In this document: positions 25,640 through 34,865 of the stretch, in pieces | Layout of the letters: each line of letters opens with the position of its first letter | Numbering within the stretch: position 1 is the stretch's first letter | Assembly: GCA_966211335.1 (NCBI GenBank) | Contig: CBIHNF010000001.1 | Span: 124,001 to 188,000, forward strand | DNA: 64,000 nt | From: JAPWJZ01 sp966211335 | GTDB taxonomy: Bacteria > Pseudomonadota > Alphaproteobacteria > Micavibrionales > UBA2020 | Direction: 5' to 3' | Position numbers and translations under genes: made by a program | Notes under the pieces: generated by a model | The model's input: only the letters and a program-made list of their open reading frames with translations | Told to the model about the DNA's origin: nothing | The model's database searches: none

Positions 25640-26245
25640 CTATTTAATTTTCGGGCAGTCGGGCGCGTTTTTCAAGACCGTGACTCCGTTCAGTGCGGCT
25701 GCCTTTGCGGAGGCGCAAGCCGATGTAAAGGCGGTGCTTGCGGTACCGTTTTCCGGCAGGGCCTGTTCCGGTGCGGAAGTCACGACCATGCCGTAGGCTG
25801 CTGCCAGCGTAACGCCGGCACTGCAAAGAATAATGGCAGGGCGGCACCCCGTTTCAATGGCGGTGGCATAGGCATCGGCGACTTTGAAGGCCGCATTCAC
25901 CGCAACCGCGCCAACGGCTGCCAGCGCGACCAGTCCCAATACACCGCCAACCACAGCAACGCCCGTCGCGGCGGCAACACCTGCCGTCGCTGCAACCGCC
26001 GAAAGCGCGGCCGTGCAGGCATGAGCGATGACAGGCACCACCGGCGCGATATAGCTGGCGGCAATTGCAGCCGTGCCGGCAAGCGTTGCGGTGACGATGC
26101 CCCAGAGGACGGAGCGGGCGCGGTCGCTGTTCTTGTTTTTCTCGCGCAGCAGCGCCTTATATTCAGGCGTGTAGTCCATGAACGGTTTGCCGTTGCGCAT
26201 GGTGTGGACGTATTTCTGTACGGGGGCTTTTTCGGGGGAGGGCAT
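25640..26245 (-). CDS. Hypothetical Ala-rich membrane protein
   Basis: Not recognised. 201 residues: a 40-residue charged head, then a run of Ala/Gly/Val-rich hydrophobic segments (about 48-70, 75-100, 102-125 and 145-162), for example ATLAGTAAIAASYIAPVVPV and ATGVAVVGGVLGLVALAAVG, and a short Cys-containing tail. Very low charge between 45 and 165 makes it almost entirely membrane-embedded. GAAAGGA precedes ATG 26245. It is divergent from the large protein at 26655. Confidence 0.65.
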   Translation of the reverse strand: MPSPEKAPVQKYVHTMRNGKPFMDYTPEYKALLREKNKNSDRARSVLWGIVTATLAGTAAIAASYIAPVVPVIAHACTAALSAVAATAGVAAATGVAVVGGVLGLVALAAVGAVAVNAAFKVADAYATAIETGCRPAIILCSAGVTLAAAYGMVVTSAPEQALPENGTASTAFTSACASAKAAALNGVTVLKNAPDCPKIK

Positions 26246-26654
26246 GGTTGTTCCTTTCACGTGGCAGCGTTGACATGAAAGACGCCAGGAAAGGGATGGC
26301 CGCTGTGAGCAGCGGGGAAATGCAACAACCCTGAACGTCTTAAAAAGTTCATGGCTGTTGTGGCAGTCGTACTGTGTGGATCCAGGTGTGAAACAGGTCT
26401 CAAAAACCACGCTGGCACAAGATGTACGCTTGCAGAACCATCATATGAGGGATTCGAGATTATGTCAAATTATATGGCAAAAATTGCTATTCTTAGCCAG
26501 TCATAAGCATCTGTTATTAAATGATAATATTTCTCCCTTTGAAGGCCTATTTCTTTTATTGACGAATGGGGTACATTCCCATAATATACATAATCCAAAA
26601 AAACGAGCAGCCTTGGGTCAACCGGCGCCGGTTTTAACGTTCAAGGGTGTGCTC
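26246..26654. other. 409-base AT-richer intergenic region between divergent genes
   Basis: No coding similarity is seen on either strand. A short perfect hairpin (CCGCTG-TGAG-CAGCGG) lies at 26300-26315. The part from 26440 to 26620 is much richer in A and T than the surroundings and includes the promoter listed separately. The remainder may hold the promoter of the minus-strand gene. Confidence 0.6.
26559..26587 (+). promoter_or_regulatory. Sigma-70-type promoter of the 26655 gene
   Basis: TTGACG at 26559-26564, a 17-base spacer and TAATAT at 26582-26587, inside an AT-rich stretch and about 65 bases before the ATG at 26655. Both hexamers are close to consensus and the spacing is optimal, implying strong constitutive transcription of the gene. 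Confidence 0.75.
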
Positions 26655-28346
26655 ATGATTTCAAAACAGCAGTTGCTCGATAAATTCAACGACGTCGCCG
26701 CCAAGGGCAAGAAGATGCTCTACGAGACGCCGGTCGAGATTTTGATCGGCGTTATGTTGGTGGGCGCGACATTTGGCGTTGCGCGTTACCATGTGGAACG
26801 CTCGCATGAGGGCAACATCCCCCTCGCCTTCTCTGAGATCGAGCGCACGACGAAAGAATTCAGCGCCAAGGGTTTAACCGTGCCACCTCTCACCCGCCAG
26901 TATTCGCTCAGCAGCGACGCCGCGATGAAGGTGTTTGAATCAAACAACATCGCGCTTGCGAAAGACCGCACCAACGAAACCTTCGCACGCGAGCTGGAAA
27001 CACGCATCGACCCTGCACTTAAAAAGCACATGCTGATCAGCGAGATTGCGGCGGAAATGCCGGAAGATACGCGTAACGCCCTCGCTTCTGTCCAGAAACT
27101 GACGGATGCGACACGCGAACTGCCCGCGGTTGCCAACGCCTTCGGCGCGGTCTGGGACGAAAGCCACGTTGACAGCTACCACACCGAATTTTACACGACA
27201 CAAAGCTGCGATTCAAAAGGCCAGAACTGCACGACGCAGATTCATACCCGCCAGGTCTACGATTACACGACGCATACCTACTCCTATAATCAGGCGCAGG
27301 GCGAAGCGGCCTATGTGGCGCTTGGAAACTTCCTGCAGAAATTCCCCGACCTGAACGTGCAGGAACGCCTGCATCTCGCCTCCGGCACCGGCGCGGAAAA
27401 CGAGGACGCCATCAAGACCAGCATGAAGGACCGCTTCAAGGACAAGGCGATGACGGCGGCGGAAGCCTTGGGCCTTGCCAACACCTGGGCATCGGGTTCC
27501 AACTTTACCAAATACACGCCCATCATTCGCAATAGCGAAGCGCAGCTGAACAACCTGCTGCCGGCCTGGGCGCAGGGCAAGGGCACCGCGCAGAGCACCA
27601 GCTACCGCACCTATTCGCATAGCGATGCGGGCCCGAGAGAATACCAGATTGCGGAAGCCGTGCGCGATAACGCCGTCACCGCGAATAACTCATCCGTGAA
27701 AATTATCGACGGTATCGCCTATGCAGGCAGCGCCGTGCCGAGCCTGTCGCGCCAGATCCGCGATTATGTGGATGTCTCGCTGCACGGCAAGGCCGGCGAC
27801 CCCGACAAAATGCGCAGCCAGCTGATGAAAAGCGCGCGCGATCTGTACGACAAAAACTTCGAGAACGGTTTTGACGTCAACCCCTTCAAGTGGCTGATGA
27901 TCGTCCTTTATACCACCCTCGGCATGGCGCTGGGCGGCGGCATGGGCGCCGGCGTCAACTGGCTGCTCGACAAGAAGAAGGAAGCCGCATGGCGCCGCGG
28001 CATCGACATCACCAAGTGGAAACCCATCACCTTCAAGAAGCGCGAAAAGCTGCCGCCGGTCTATAAAGGCCGCGACGAGGTTGCGCCGCAGGCACCGAAA
28101 CAAGAACCGAAACCGGTCACTTACCCCAGCGCCAGCGACGTTTTTGCAGCTGAAGCCAAGAAGGCTGACAGCGGCAATGTCATCACGCTGCCGAAAGAAG
28201 CAACGGAAACGCCGGAAGTGCCGGAAACTATTCCGCCGCAAACGCCGGCCAACCAGAACAAGCCTGTGGAGGACGCAGCCAAGCAGGCCGCGAACAGTGC
28301 CACCATGGCCGAGCGCTGGCGCCGCATTCGCGATTTCAAGCTGTAA
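26655..28346 (+). CDS. Large two-helix membrane protein of unknown family
   Basis: Not recognised. 563 residues: a short basic start, one transmembrane helix (VEILIGVMLVGATFGVARY, about 27-45), a large extracytoplasmic region (about 46-415) with predicted helices and a Tyr/Thr-rich section (YHTEFYTTQSCDSKGQNCTT, TRQVYDYTTHTYSYN), a second helix (MIVLYTTLGMALGGGMGAGV, about 418-437), and a cytoplasmic basic, proline-rich tail of 120 residues. The only two cysteines I noticed, seven residues apart in the Tyr/Thr-rich section, may form a disulfide. The architecture resembles a sensor or envelope scaffold, but no enzymatic motif is visible. The start is ATG 26655, with a weak AAGGGTG ribosome site. 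Confidence 0.75.
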   Translation: MISKQQLLDKFNDVAAKGKKMLYETPVEILIGVMLVGATFGVARYHVERSHEGNIPLAFSEIERTTKEFSAKGLTVPPLTRQYSLSSDAAMKVFESNNIALAKDRTNETFARELETRIDPALKKHMLISEIAAEMPEDTRNALASVQKLTDATRELPAVANAFGAVWDESHVDSYHTEFYTTQSCDSKGQNCTTQIHTRQVYDYTTHTYSYNQAQGEAAYVALGNFLQKFPDLNVQERLHLASGTGAENEDAIKTSMKDRFKDKAMTAAEALGLANTWASGSNFTKYTPIIRNSEAQLNNLLPAWAQGKGTAQSTSYRTYSHSDAGPREYQIAEAVRDNAVTANNSSVKIIDGIAYAGSAVPSLSRQIRDYVDVSLHGKAGDPDKMRSQLMKSARDLYDKNFENGFDVNPFKWLMIVLYTTLGMALGGGMGAGVNWLLDKKKEAAWRRGIDITKWKPITFKKREKLPPVYKGRDEVAPQAPKQEPKPVTYPSASDVFAAEAKKADSGNVITLPKEATETPEVPETIPPQTPANQNKPVEDAAKQAANSATMAERWRRIRDFKL

Positions 28347-28351
28347 ATCCG

Positions 28352-29953
28352 TCAGGCTTTCCTTGCCGCTATCGTCGGCAGCAGGCTGGAGAATTCTTTA
28401 TAGTCGACGGGCTTCACGAGGTAGTGGTCAAAGCCCGCCTCGACCGCGAGTTCCTTGTCACGCGCCTGCCCCCAGCCCGTCTGCGCGATCAGCACTGTAT
28501 TTTTAAAGGCAGGGTCTTTGCGCAATTCGCGCGCCACGTCATAGCCGTTCATGCCCGGCAGGCCGATATCGAGCATGATGATATCGGGATGCAGCACGCG
28601 CGCTTTTTCCAGCGCCTCGAGGCCGTCATGCGCCAGCACCGGCAGGTGCCCCAGCATTTCGATCATCCAGCCGGTGGTCTTGGCGGAGTCAACATTGTCG
28701 TCAACGACGAGAATGTGCAGGGCTTCCGCCACCTCTGCCTTGGCGCGGGCGGCGGCCAGCGCCGGATCATCCGTCACGCCGACGGCGAGCGGCAGGCGGA
28801 TGGTGAAGGCGCTGCCGTTGTTCAGCCCCGCGCTTTCCGCCGTGATGCTGCCGCCATGCATGTCAACAAGGCGGCGCACGAGAGCAAGACCAATGCCAAG
28901 GCCGCCTTTGGAGCGTTCCAGATGCCTGTCGACCTGCGTGAAAAGGTCAAAAACTTTCGGCAGCATGTCGCCCGGAATGCCAAGGCCGTTATCGGCCACG
29001 GTCACCACCGCCTCACCGCCGTCACGCCGCGCGGTTAGGGTGATGCGCCCGCCATCCGGCGTGTATTTCGCGGCGTTGTTGAGCAGGTTGCTGACAGCCT
29101 GCGAAATCCTGGTGCTGTCGGCATCGAGCCAAAGCGGCTCCTCCGGCACCTCGATGACCAGCTTGTGGCGCGCGGTGTCGATCAGCGGCTGGCTGGTTTC
29201 AACCGCCGACTTCAGCGCCGACTGCAGCGTGATACGTTCCTTGCGCAGATCAATCTTGCCCTGGCTGACGCGGGAGACATCGAGCAAGTCATCGATCAGC
29301 CGGACAAGGTGGGTCAGCTGCCTGTCCATCATGCCGCGCACTTCTTCCGCCTGCGGGCCATCCGGCGCCATACGCAGGATTTGCAAACCGTTGCGGATAG
29401 GGGCAAGCGGGTTGCGCAGTTCATGCGCCAAAGTGGCTAGGAATTCATCCTTGCGGCGGTCGGCGTCCCTCAGCGCGACGGCGTACTGGCGGCTTTCATG
29501 CAGCAGGTATTCGTTTTCATCGGCGGTCACCTTTAGGGAGTCGCGCTGGCGGGCCAGCTGCAGCTGCTGCCGTGCGAGGGAGAAGAACACATCCGCCTTG
29601 CTGCGCAGCACATCCGCCTCGATCGGCTTTTGCAGGAAGTCGACGGCGCCGGCTTCATAACCGCGGAAGCGGCGCTGGCGGTCAGCCTCCCCTGCGGTCA
29701 GGAAAATAATCGGCACGCGGCGCGTGCGCTCCGTCCCGCGCATGAGTTCGGCGAGTTCAAAGCCGTCCATGCCGGGCATCTGCACATCAAGCAGGGCGAG
29801 GGAAATTTCATGGGTGAGCAAAATTTCCAGCGCCTCGGTGCCGGAGCGCGCCTTTAAAATGACAAGGTTGTCGCGGCGCAGCAGCGCTTCCAGCGCCATC
29901 AGGTTTTCGGGCAGGTCGTCGACGAGCAGGAAATAAACCGGGTCTTTTGGCAT
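28352..29953 (-). CDS. Hybrid histidine kinase, REC-HisKA-HATPase-REC
   Basis: 533 residues without membrane segments. An N-terminal receiver (about 6-120) has LLVDDLPEN and the phosphoacceptor Asp in LALLDVQMPGMDG with a FLQKPIEA lysine. A coiled linker leads to HisKA (DEFLATLAHELRNPLAPIRN, His about 180) and an HATPase with NLLNNAAKYTPDGG and GLGIGLALVRRLVDMHGG. A C-terminal receiver (about 410-525) has HILVVDDNVDS, IIMLDIGLPGMNG and a YLVKPVD lysine. It is a cytoplasmic node that could accept phosphate from the membrane kinase of the same operon. It starts five bases after cheB. Confidence 0.92.
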   Translation of the reverse strand: MPKDPVYFLLVDDLPENLMALEALLRRDNLVILKARSGTEALEILLTHEISLALLDVQMPGMDGFELAELMRGTERTRRVPIIFLTAGEADRQRRFRGYEAGAVDFLQKPIEADVLRSKADVFFSLARQQLQLARQRDSLKVTADENEYLLHESRQYAVALRDADRRKDEFLATLAHELRNPLAPIRNGLQILRMAPDGPQAEEVRGMMDRQLTHLVRLIDDLLDVSRVSQGKIDLRKERITLQSALKSAVETSQPLIDTARHKLVIEVPEEPLWLDADSTRISQAVSNLLNNAAKYTPDGGRITLTARRDGGEAVVTVADNGLGIPGDMLPKVFDLFTQVDRHLERSKGGLGIGLALVRRLVDMHGGSITAESAGLNNGSAFTIRLPLAVGVTDDPALAAARAKAEVAEALHILVVDDNVDSAKTTGWMIEMLGHLPVLAHDGLEALEKARVLHPDIIMLDIGLPGMNGYDVARELRKDPAFKNTVLIAQTGWGQARDKELAVEAGFDHYLVKPVDYKEFSSLLPTIAARKA

Positions 29954-29958
29954 GTCGT

Positions 29959-30543
29959 TTACTTTTCACCTGCAGTTTGAAGGGCTGCCGCAATTTCGGC
30001 AAGGGTGAGGATTTCGGCGCTGGCGCAGGCTTTGGCGGCTGCTTCCGGCATGGCGGAGGCATAGGCAGTATCCGGCCGCTGCACCAGCGCCCGGCCGCCA
30101 GCACCGGCAATGGCGGCAAGCCCGGCCGCGCCGTCATTATTGGCGCCGGTCAGGATGACGCCGATGGTGTTTTCGCCATAGGCATCCGCGGCGCTTTCAA
30201 ACAAAACGTCGATGGAAGGCCTTGAATACAGCACCGGCTCATCGCTGGAGAGGGACAGCGTGCCGCTGCCTTCCACCAGCAAATGGTAATCAGGCGGCGC
30301 GATATAGACATGCCCGGGCTCGAGCGGTTCTTTATCCTCCGCCTCCTGCACCTTGACCTTGCATTTCGCGCCCAAAAGTTCGGCAACGACGCTTTTTTTG
30401 TCGGGCGGCACATGCATGACGATGACGACCGGCAGAGAGAAATTTTCCGGCAGGGCGGGCAGAATGGCGTAAAAAGCCTCCAGCGCGCCGGCGGAGGCGC
30501 CCATGACGACGATATTGTCAAAAGATTTACGCGCTGCCGTCAT
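29959..30543 (-). CDS. CheB-type methylesterase domain protein without receiver
   Basis: 194 residues containing only the CheB catalytic domain. The catalytic Ser is in VMGASAGALEA, His in VIVMHVPPDKKS and Asp in ILTGANNDGAAG, and the HVYIAPPDYHLLV strand is typical. The usual N-terminal receiver is absent, so control must come from elsewhere. CheB removes methyl groups from, or deamidates, chemoreceptor glutamates/glutamines; no receptor, CheA or CheW is encoded here. Its start overlaps the cheR stop as ATGA. Confidence 0.9.
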   Translation of the reverse strand: MTAARKSFDNIVVMGASAGALEAFYAILPALPENFSLPVVIVMHVPPDKKSVVAELLGAKCKVKVQEAEDKEPLEPGHVYIAPPDYHLLVEGSGTLSLSSDEPVLYSRPSIDVLFESAADAYGENTIGVILTGANNDGAAGLAAIAGAGGRALVQRPDTAYASAMPEAAAKACASAEILTLAEIAAALQTAGEK

Positions 30544-31364
30544 ACGCCGCCCCGCTTCTGGTAGATTTTTTCATCACGCGCGAATTCGGTGAAGGACTCC
30601 GCATGGCTTGAAAAGCGCAAGGATTCCTTGGAGCCGAGGCCGAGGAAGCCCTGCCGCGACAGGGAGTCGCGGAAGAGGCCGATCGCCCTGTCCTGCAGTG
30701 GCCGGTCGAAATAGATCAGCACGTTGCGGCAGGAAATGACCTGCACTTCGGCGAAGACGGAATCGGTGACAAGGCTGTGGTCGGAAAACACCGTGCGCTG
30801 GCGCAGCGTTTTATCGAAGGAAGCTGCGCTGTAGGCAGCCGTGTAATAATCGGATAGCGACGATTTGCCACCGGATTTCTGGTGATTTTCGGTGAACTGG
30901 CGGATGCGGTCAAGGCTGTAGACGCCGGCTTCGGCTTTTTTCAGCGCCTCGGGGTTGATGTCGGTCGCGTAGAACTGTGTCCGGCTTTCGAGACCCTCCT
31001 CGCGGAACATGATGGCGAAGGAATAAAGCTCCTCCCCCGCACTGCAGCCAGCGATCCACACCTTGAGGGAGGGATAAGTGCGCAGATGCGGAATAACCTT
31101 TTCCCGGAAGGCCTTGAAATAAGCCGGGTCGCGGAAGACTTCCGAGACCTGCACCGTCATGAAGGCCAGCATCTGCGGCAGAGTTGAGGGGTCATGCAGC
31201 ACGCGGTCCTGCAGCTGGGAATAGCTGGTGCAGCCGAAATGATGCCGCGCCTGGTTAAGCCGGCGCTTCAGCGACGCCATGGAATAGCCGCGGAAGTCGT
31301 AGTGATACTGCCGGAAAATCGCCTCGAGCAGCAGCTTCATCTCGATGTCGTCGATCTTATCCAA
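30540..31364 (-). CDS. CheR-type protein-glutamate methyltransferase
   Basis: 274 residues with an N-terminal helical domain (YDFRGYSMASLKRRLNQA) and the SAM-dependent methyltransferase domain: VSEVFRDPAYFKAFREKV, KVWIAGCSAGEELYSFAIMF (SAM loop, with G-C-S-A-G-E-E), FYATDINPEAL and VISCRNVLIYFDRPLQ. The C-terminal GSKESLRFSSHAESF segment fits as well. It would methylate glutamates using S-adenosylmethionine. Domains match complete CheR; no TPR extension is present. It lies 33 bases downstream of the large kinase gene. Confidence 0.92.
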   Translation of the reverse strand: MDKIDDIEMKLLLEAIFRQYHYDFRGYSMASLKRRLNQARHHFGCTSYSQLQDRVLHDPSTLPQMLAFMTVQVSEVFRDPAYFKAFREKVIPHLRTYPSLKVWIAGCSAGEELYSFAIMFREEGLESRTQFYATDINPEALKKAEAGVYSLDRIRQFTENHQKSGGKSSLSDYYTAAYSAASFDKTLRQRTVFSDHSLVTDSVFAEVQVISCRNVLIYFDRPLQDRAIGLFRDSLSRQGFLGLGSKESLRFSSHAESFTEFARDEKIYQKRGGV

Positions 31365-31397
31365 TTCAAGTTCCTGCTTTCGGGGGCGTACCGCTCA

Positions 31398-34300
31398 TCA
31401 TCTCGGCATCCAGACCCGGACGAGGGAGAGAAGTTTTTCGACGTCGAGTGGTTTGGCCATGTAATCGTTCGCGCCGGCATCAAGGCAGCGCTCCTGGTCG
31501 TCCTTCATCGCTTTTGCGGTCAGCATGATGACGGGCAGTTTTTTCAGCTCCGGCATGCGGCGGATTTCGCGGGTGGCGGTCAGGCCATCCATTTCCGGCA
31601 TCATGACGTCCATCAGCACAAGGTCAATCGCCTCGCCTTTTTCCTTGAAGGACGTCAGCGCCGTCAGCGCCTCGCGCCCGTTGCGGGCGATATGGACGAT
31701 AGCGCCTTCGGGCTCGAGGATATTGGTGAGGGCATAAACGTTGCGGACGTCATCCTCCACCACAAGAATACGGCGGCCCTGCAGCACTTCGTCGCGGCTG
31801 CGCGCCTGTTCCAGCATTTTCTGCTGTGCGGCCGGCAGGTCCGACACGACCTGATGCAGGAAGAGCGTGACTTCATCCAGCAGCCGCTCCGGCGATTTGG
31901 CGCCCTTGATAATGATGGATTTGGAATAGCGGCGCAGGCGATGCTCTTCCTCCGACGACAATTCGCGGCCGGTGTAGACGATGACCGGCGGGAAGGAATA
32001 GGCGTCTTCACTGCTTAAAGTTTCCAGCAGCGTATAACCTGAGGCATCCGGCAGCGAGAGATCGAGCACCATGCAGTCGAAAGTTTCGGTTTTCAGTTTT
32101 TCAAGGCATTCGCCCGCGGTGCCGACGCCGACGGTCTGCACATCGGCGGTGCCGAGCAGTTTGCCGACGCTGTCGCGCTGCACGGCGTCATCCTCCACAA
32201 TCAGGACGCGGCGCATATGCTTGTCGAGGCGGGATTCAAGCTTTTTCAGCACATCGACCAGCTCTTCGCGCTTCACCGGTTTCAGCATATAGCCGATAGC
32301 GCCGAGCTGCAGCGCCTTCTGCGCGTAATCGCCGCCGGAGACGACGTGCACCGGAATGTGCCGCGTGCGCGGGTTGCGCTTGAGGCGGTCGAGGACGGAG
32401 AGGCCGGAGTTATCGGGCAGGCCGACGTCCAGCACCACCGCGCTCGGCAGGTATTGCTTGGCAAGCGCCAGCGCCTCTTCCGCGGTGTTGGAGATGATGC
32501 ACTGGAAGTCGAGCTCATGCGCAAGGTCGTAGAGGATGCGGGCAAAGGATTCATCATCCTCGACCACCAGTATGGTGTGACTCGTGGCGGTCAGCCGTTC
32601 GCGGTCGTCTTCCACCCATTTGATTTTATGTTTGCTGTTGCGCGGCGGCACGGGCGCTTCCGGCACGGCGGCGGCGGGCAGTTCGGGGGCGAGGTTGAAC
32701 GTCGGCTTCAGCACCGTCTTTTCGTCATAGCTTTCCGGCAGCACGAGCGTGAAGGTCGAGCCTTTGCCGGGTTCGCTCTCGAGCTCGATGGAGCCGCCGA
32801 GCAATCTTGCGAACTCGCGTGAGATGGAAAGGCCAAGGCCGGTGCCGCCGTATTTGCGGCTGATGGTACCGTCCGCCTGGCGGAAGGCATCGAAAATGGC
32901 TTTTTGCTGTTCCTTCGACACGCCAATGCCGGTATCCGTCACTGCCAGCGCAATGCGGCCGTCGTCGCGGCGGCTGATGGCGAAAGTGACGCCGCCCTTT
33001 TCGGTGAATTTGAAGGCGTTCGAGAGCAGGTTTTTCAAGACCTGCTCCAGCCGCTGGCGGTCGGTGTCGATGGTGTCCGGCAGCCCCTCGCCCAGCTTGT
33101 TGTCGAGGCGGAGACCCTTCTGCTGCGCGATCGGCTCGAAGATGCGGGACATATCGCTGATGAGGCGGGACAGCGGCACCGCTTCCGGCCGGATCTCCAT
33201 ATGCCCCGCCTCGATTTTGGAAAGGTCGAGAATGTCGTTGATGAGCGCCAAGAGGTCATTACCCGCCGCCTGAATGGTGAGGGCGTATTTGACCTGCTCG
33301 GCCGTCAGGTTCTTCTCCGGATTGTCGGCCAGCAGTTTGGCGAGGATGAGGGAGGAGTTGAGCGGCGTGCGCAGCTCATGGCTCATATTGGCAAGGAAGT
33401 CGGACTTATAGCGGCTCGCCTGTTCCAGCTCTTTCGCCTTGAAATCGACAAGGGCTTTCGCGGTCGCGAGATCATCGCGCTGCACTTCAAGCTGCTGGGT
33501 TTGTTCTTCCAGCTGGGAGTTGGTCTGCTCCAGCTCCGCCTGCTGCTGCTCGAGCCGGCTTTGCGAATCCTTCAGCGCGCGGGATTGTTCTTCCAGCTCC
33601 TCGTTGTTGACGCGCAGCTCTTCTGACTGCGCCTGCAGCTCTTCCGCCTGACGCTGCGTTTCTTCGAGGAAGTCCTGCAGGTTGGCGCGGTAGTTGGCGG
33701 AGCGGATGGCGACGCTGACGGTTTCCGAGACATTCGACAACAGCTCGGTCACATAGCTGTCGATGGGGTGGATGAAGCCAAGCTCGACGACGCCGTTGAC
33801 GAGGCCTTCGGAGGACGCCGGCGAGATGATTAGATGGCGCGGCTTGCCGCGGCCGAGGCCGGAGCCCGCGGCGATATAACCGTCCGGCAGGTCGTTGATG
33901 ACGATGGTGCGCGCGTCTTTCGCGGCGGCGCCGAGGAGCCCCTGCCCCAGCGCGAAGCCCTGCGGCACGGCGGCATCATCCGGCAGGCCGAAGGCGGCGA
34001 TGCGGCGGTATTCTCCGCCTTCGCGCACGAAGAAGGCGCCGGCATGCGCATCGGCATATTGCGCGATGTATTTCAGCACGTTTTCGCCGAGCTGTTCCAT
34101 GCGCTGGTCGCCCGCCATGACCATGCTGAGGCCAACCTGGCCGGACTGCAGCCATTGCTGCCGCACGCGCGCCATGGAGTTGCGGCGCACCAGATAGGCC
34201 ACAACGGCCGAGAGCAGCACACCCAGCAAACAGGTGATGGCGCCGCTGACCAGCGTGGTGCGGTAGGATTCCTGCATTTCAAGGATGCGCTGCTGGCGAA

Positions 34301-34865
34301 CAACGCTTTCATCCCGCTTCATATCATCGACCGCACCGCGCAGCGCGTCCATATAAGTCTTGCCGCGGTCGGACAGCACAACCGCCATGGCGGCATCGAG
34401 CCCTTTATCGCGGCGGAGGTCGATGGTTTCTTTCAGCTCCTGCAGCTTGGCGGCGATATTGCTGCGCAGCGTCGCAAGGCGTATTTCATGCTCGGGGTTG
34501 TCGGCGGTCAGGCGCTCGACATTGCCAATTTGCTCGCCAATGCTGGCAACGGCGTTTTCATAGGGCGCGAGATATTTGACATCGCCCGTCAGCACATAGC
34601 CGCGCTGCCCTGTTTCGGCGTCTTTCATGTACGACAGCAGATCGCTGACGCTGGCCAGAACCTCATGCGTATGCGCGACCGCCTGCTGGCCATCCAGCAA
34701 TGCTTTCGTATTCGCGTAGGAGAGCACGCCCGAGCCGATGAAGAACAGCACCACGGCCGCAAGCCCGAGGGAGACGACGAAGTCCGACTTCATCTGGCGG
34801 CTGGCATTGGTAGAGCCGTCTGTCACATAGCCGGATTTTGGGGCGGGGGCGGTTGAGGCGGGCAT
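31398..34865 (-). CDS. CHASE3-GAF hybrid histidine kinase with three receivers
   Basis: 1155 residues. TM1 is about 28-48 and TM2 about 205-225, enclosing a periplasmic CHASE3 domain (LSYMKDAETGQRGYVLTGD). A GAF-like domain (about 240-385) is followed by a long Gln/Glu coiled coil (390-490), HisKA (FLANMSHELRTPLNSSLILA, His about 500) and HATPase (LLSNAFKFTEKGG, GTGLGLSISREFARLLGG). Three receivers follow: TILVVEDDES...VVLDVGLPDNSG, VLIVEDDAVQ...MVLDLSLPDASG and ILVVEDDVRN...VLMDVMMPEMDG. The second receiver has SIIIKGAK in place of the usual K-P. This is the first gene of a four-gene signalling operon. Its 5' side is divergent from the Y-family polymerase. Confidence 0.94.
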   Translation of the reverse strand: MPASTAPAPKSGYVTDGSTNASRQMKSDFVVSLGLAAVVLFFIGSGVLSYANTKALLDGQQAVAHTHEVLASVSDLLSYMKDAETGQRGYVLTGDVKYLAPYENAVASIGEQIGNVERLTADNPEHEIRLATLRSNIAAKLQELKETIDLRRDKGLDAAMAVVLSDRGKTYMDALRGAVDDMKRDESVVRQQRILEMQESYRTTLVSGAITCLLGVLLSAVVAYLVRRNSMARVRQQWLQSGQVGLSMVMAGDQRMEQLGENVLKYIAQYADAHAGAFFVREGGEYRRIAAFGLPDDAAVPQGFALGQGLLGAAAKDARTIVINDLPDGYIAAGSGLGRGKPRHLIISPASSEGLVNGVVELGFIHPIDSYVTELLSNVSETVSVAIRSANYRANLQDFLEETQRQAEELQAQSEELRVNNEELEEQSRALKDSQSRLEQQQAELEQTNSQLEEQTQQLEVQRDDLATAKALVDFKAKELEQASRYKSDFLANMSHELRTPLNSSLILAKLLADNPEKNLTAEQVKYALTIQAAGNDLLALINDILDLSKIEAGHMEIRPEAVPLSRLISDMSRIFEPIAQQKGLRLDNKLGEGLPDTIDTDRQRLEQVLKNLLSNAFKFTEKGGVTFAISRRDDGRIALAVTDTGIGVSKEQQKAIFDAFRQADGTISRKYGGTGLGLSISREFARLLGGSIELESEPGKGSTFTLVLPESYDEKTVLKPTFNLAPELPAAAVPEAPVPPRNSKHKIKWVEDDRERLTATSHTILVVEDDESFARILYDLAHELDFQCIISNTAEEALALAKQYLPSAVVLDVGLPDNSGLSVLDRLKRNPRTRHIPVHVVSGGDYAQKALQLGAIGYMLKPVKREELVDVLKKLESRLDKHMRRVLIVEDDAVQRDSVGKLLGTADVQTVGVGTAGECLEKLKTETFDCMVLDLSLPDASGYTLLETLSSEDAYSFPPVIVYTGRELSSEEEHRLRRYSKSIIIKGAKSPERLLDEVTLFLHQVVSDLPAAQQKMLEQARSRDEVLQGRRILVVEDDVRNVYALTNILEPEGAIVHIARNGREALTALTSFKEKGEAIDLVLMDVMMPEMDGLTATREIRRMPELKKLPVIMLTAKAMKDDQERCLDAGANDYMAKPLDVEKLLSLVRVWMPR

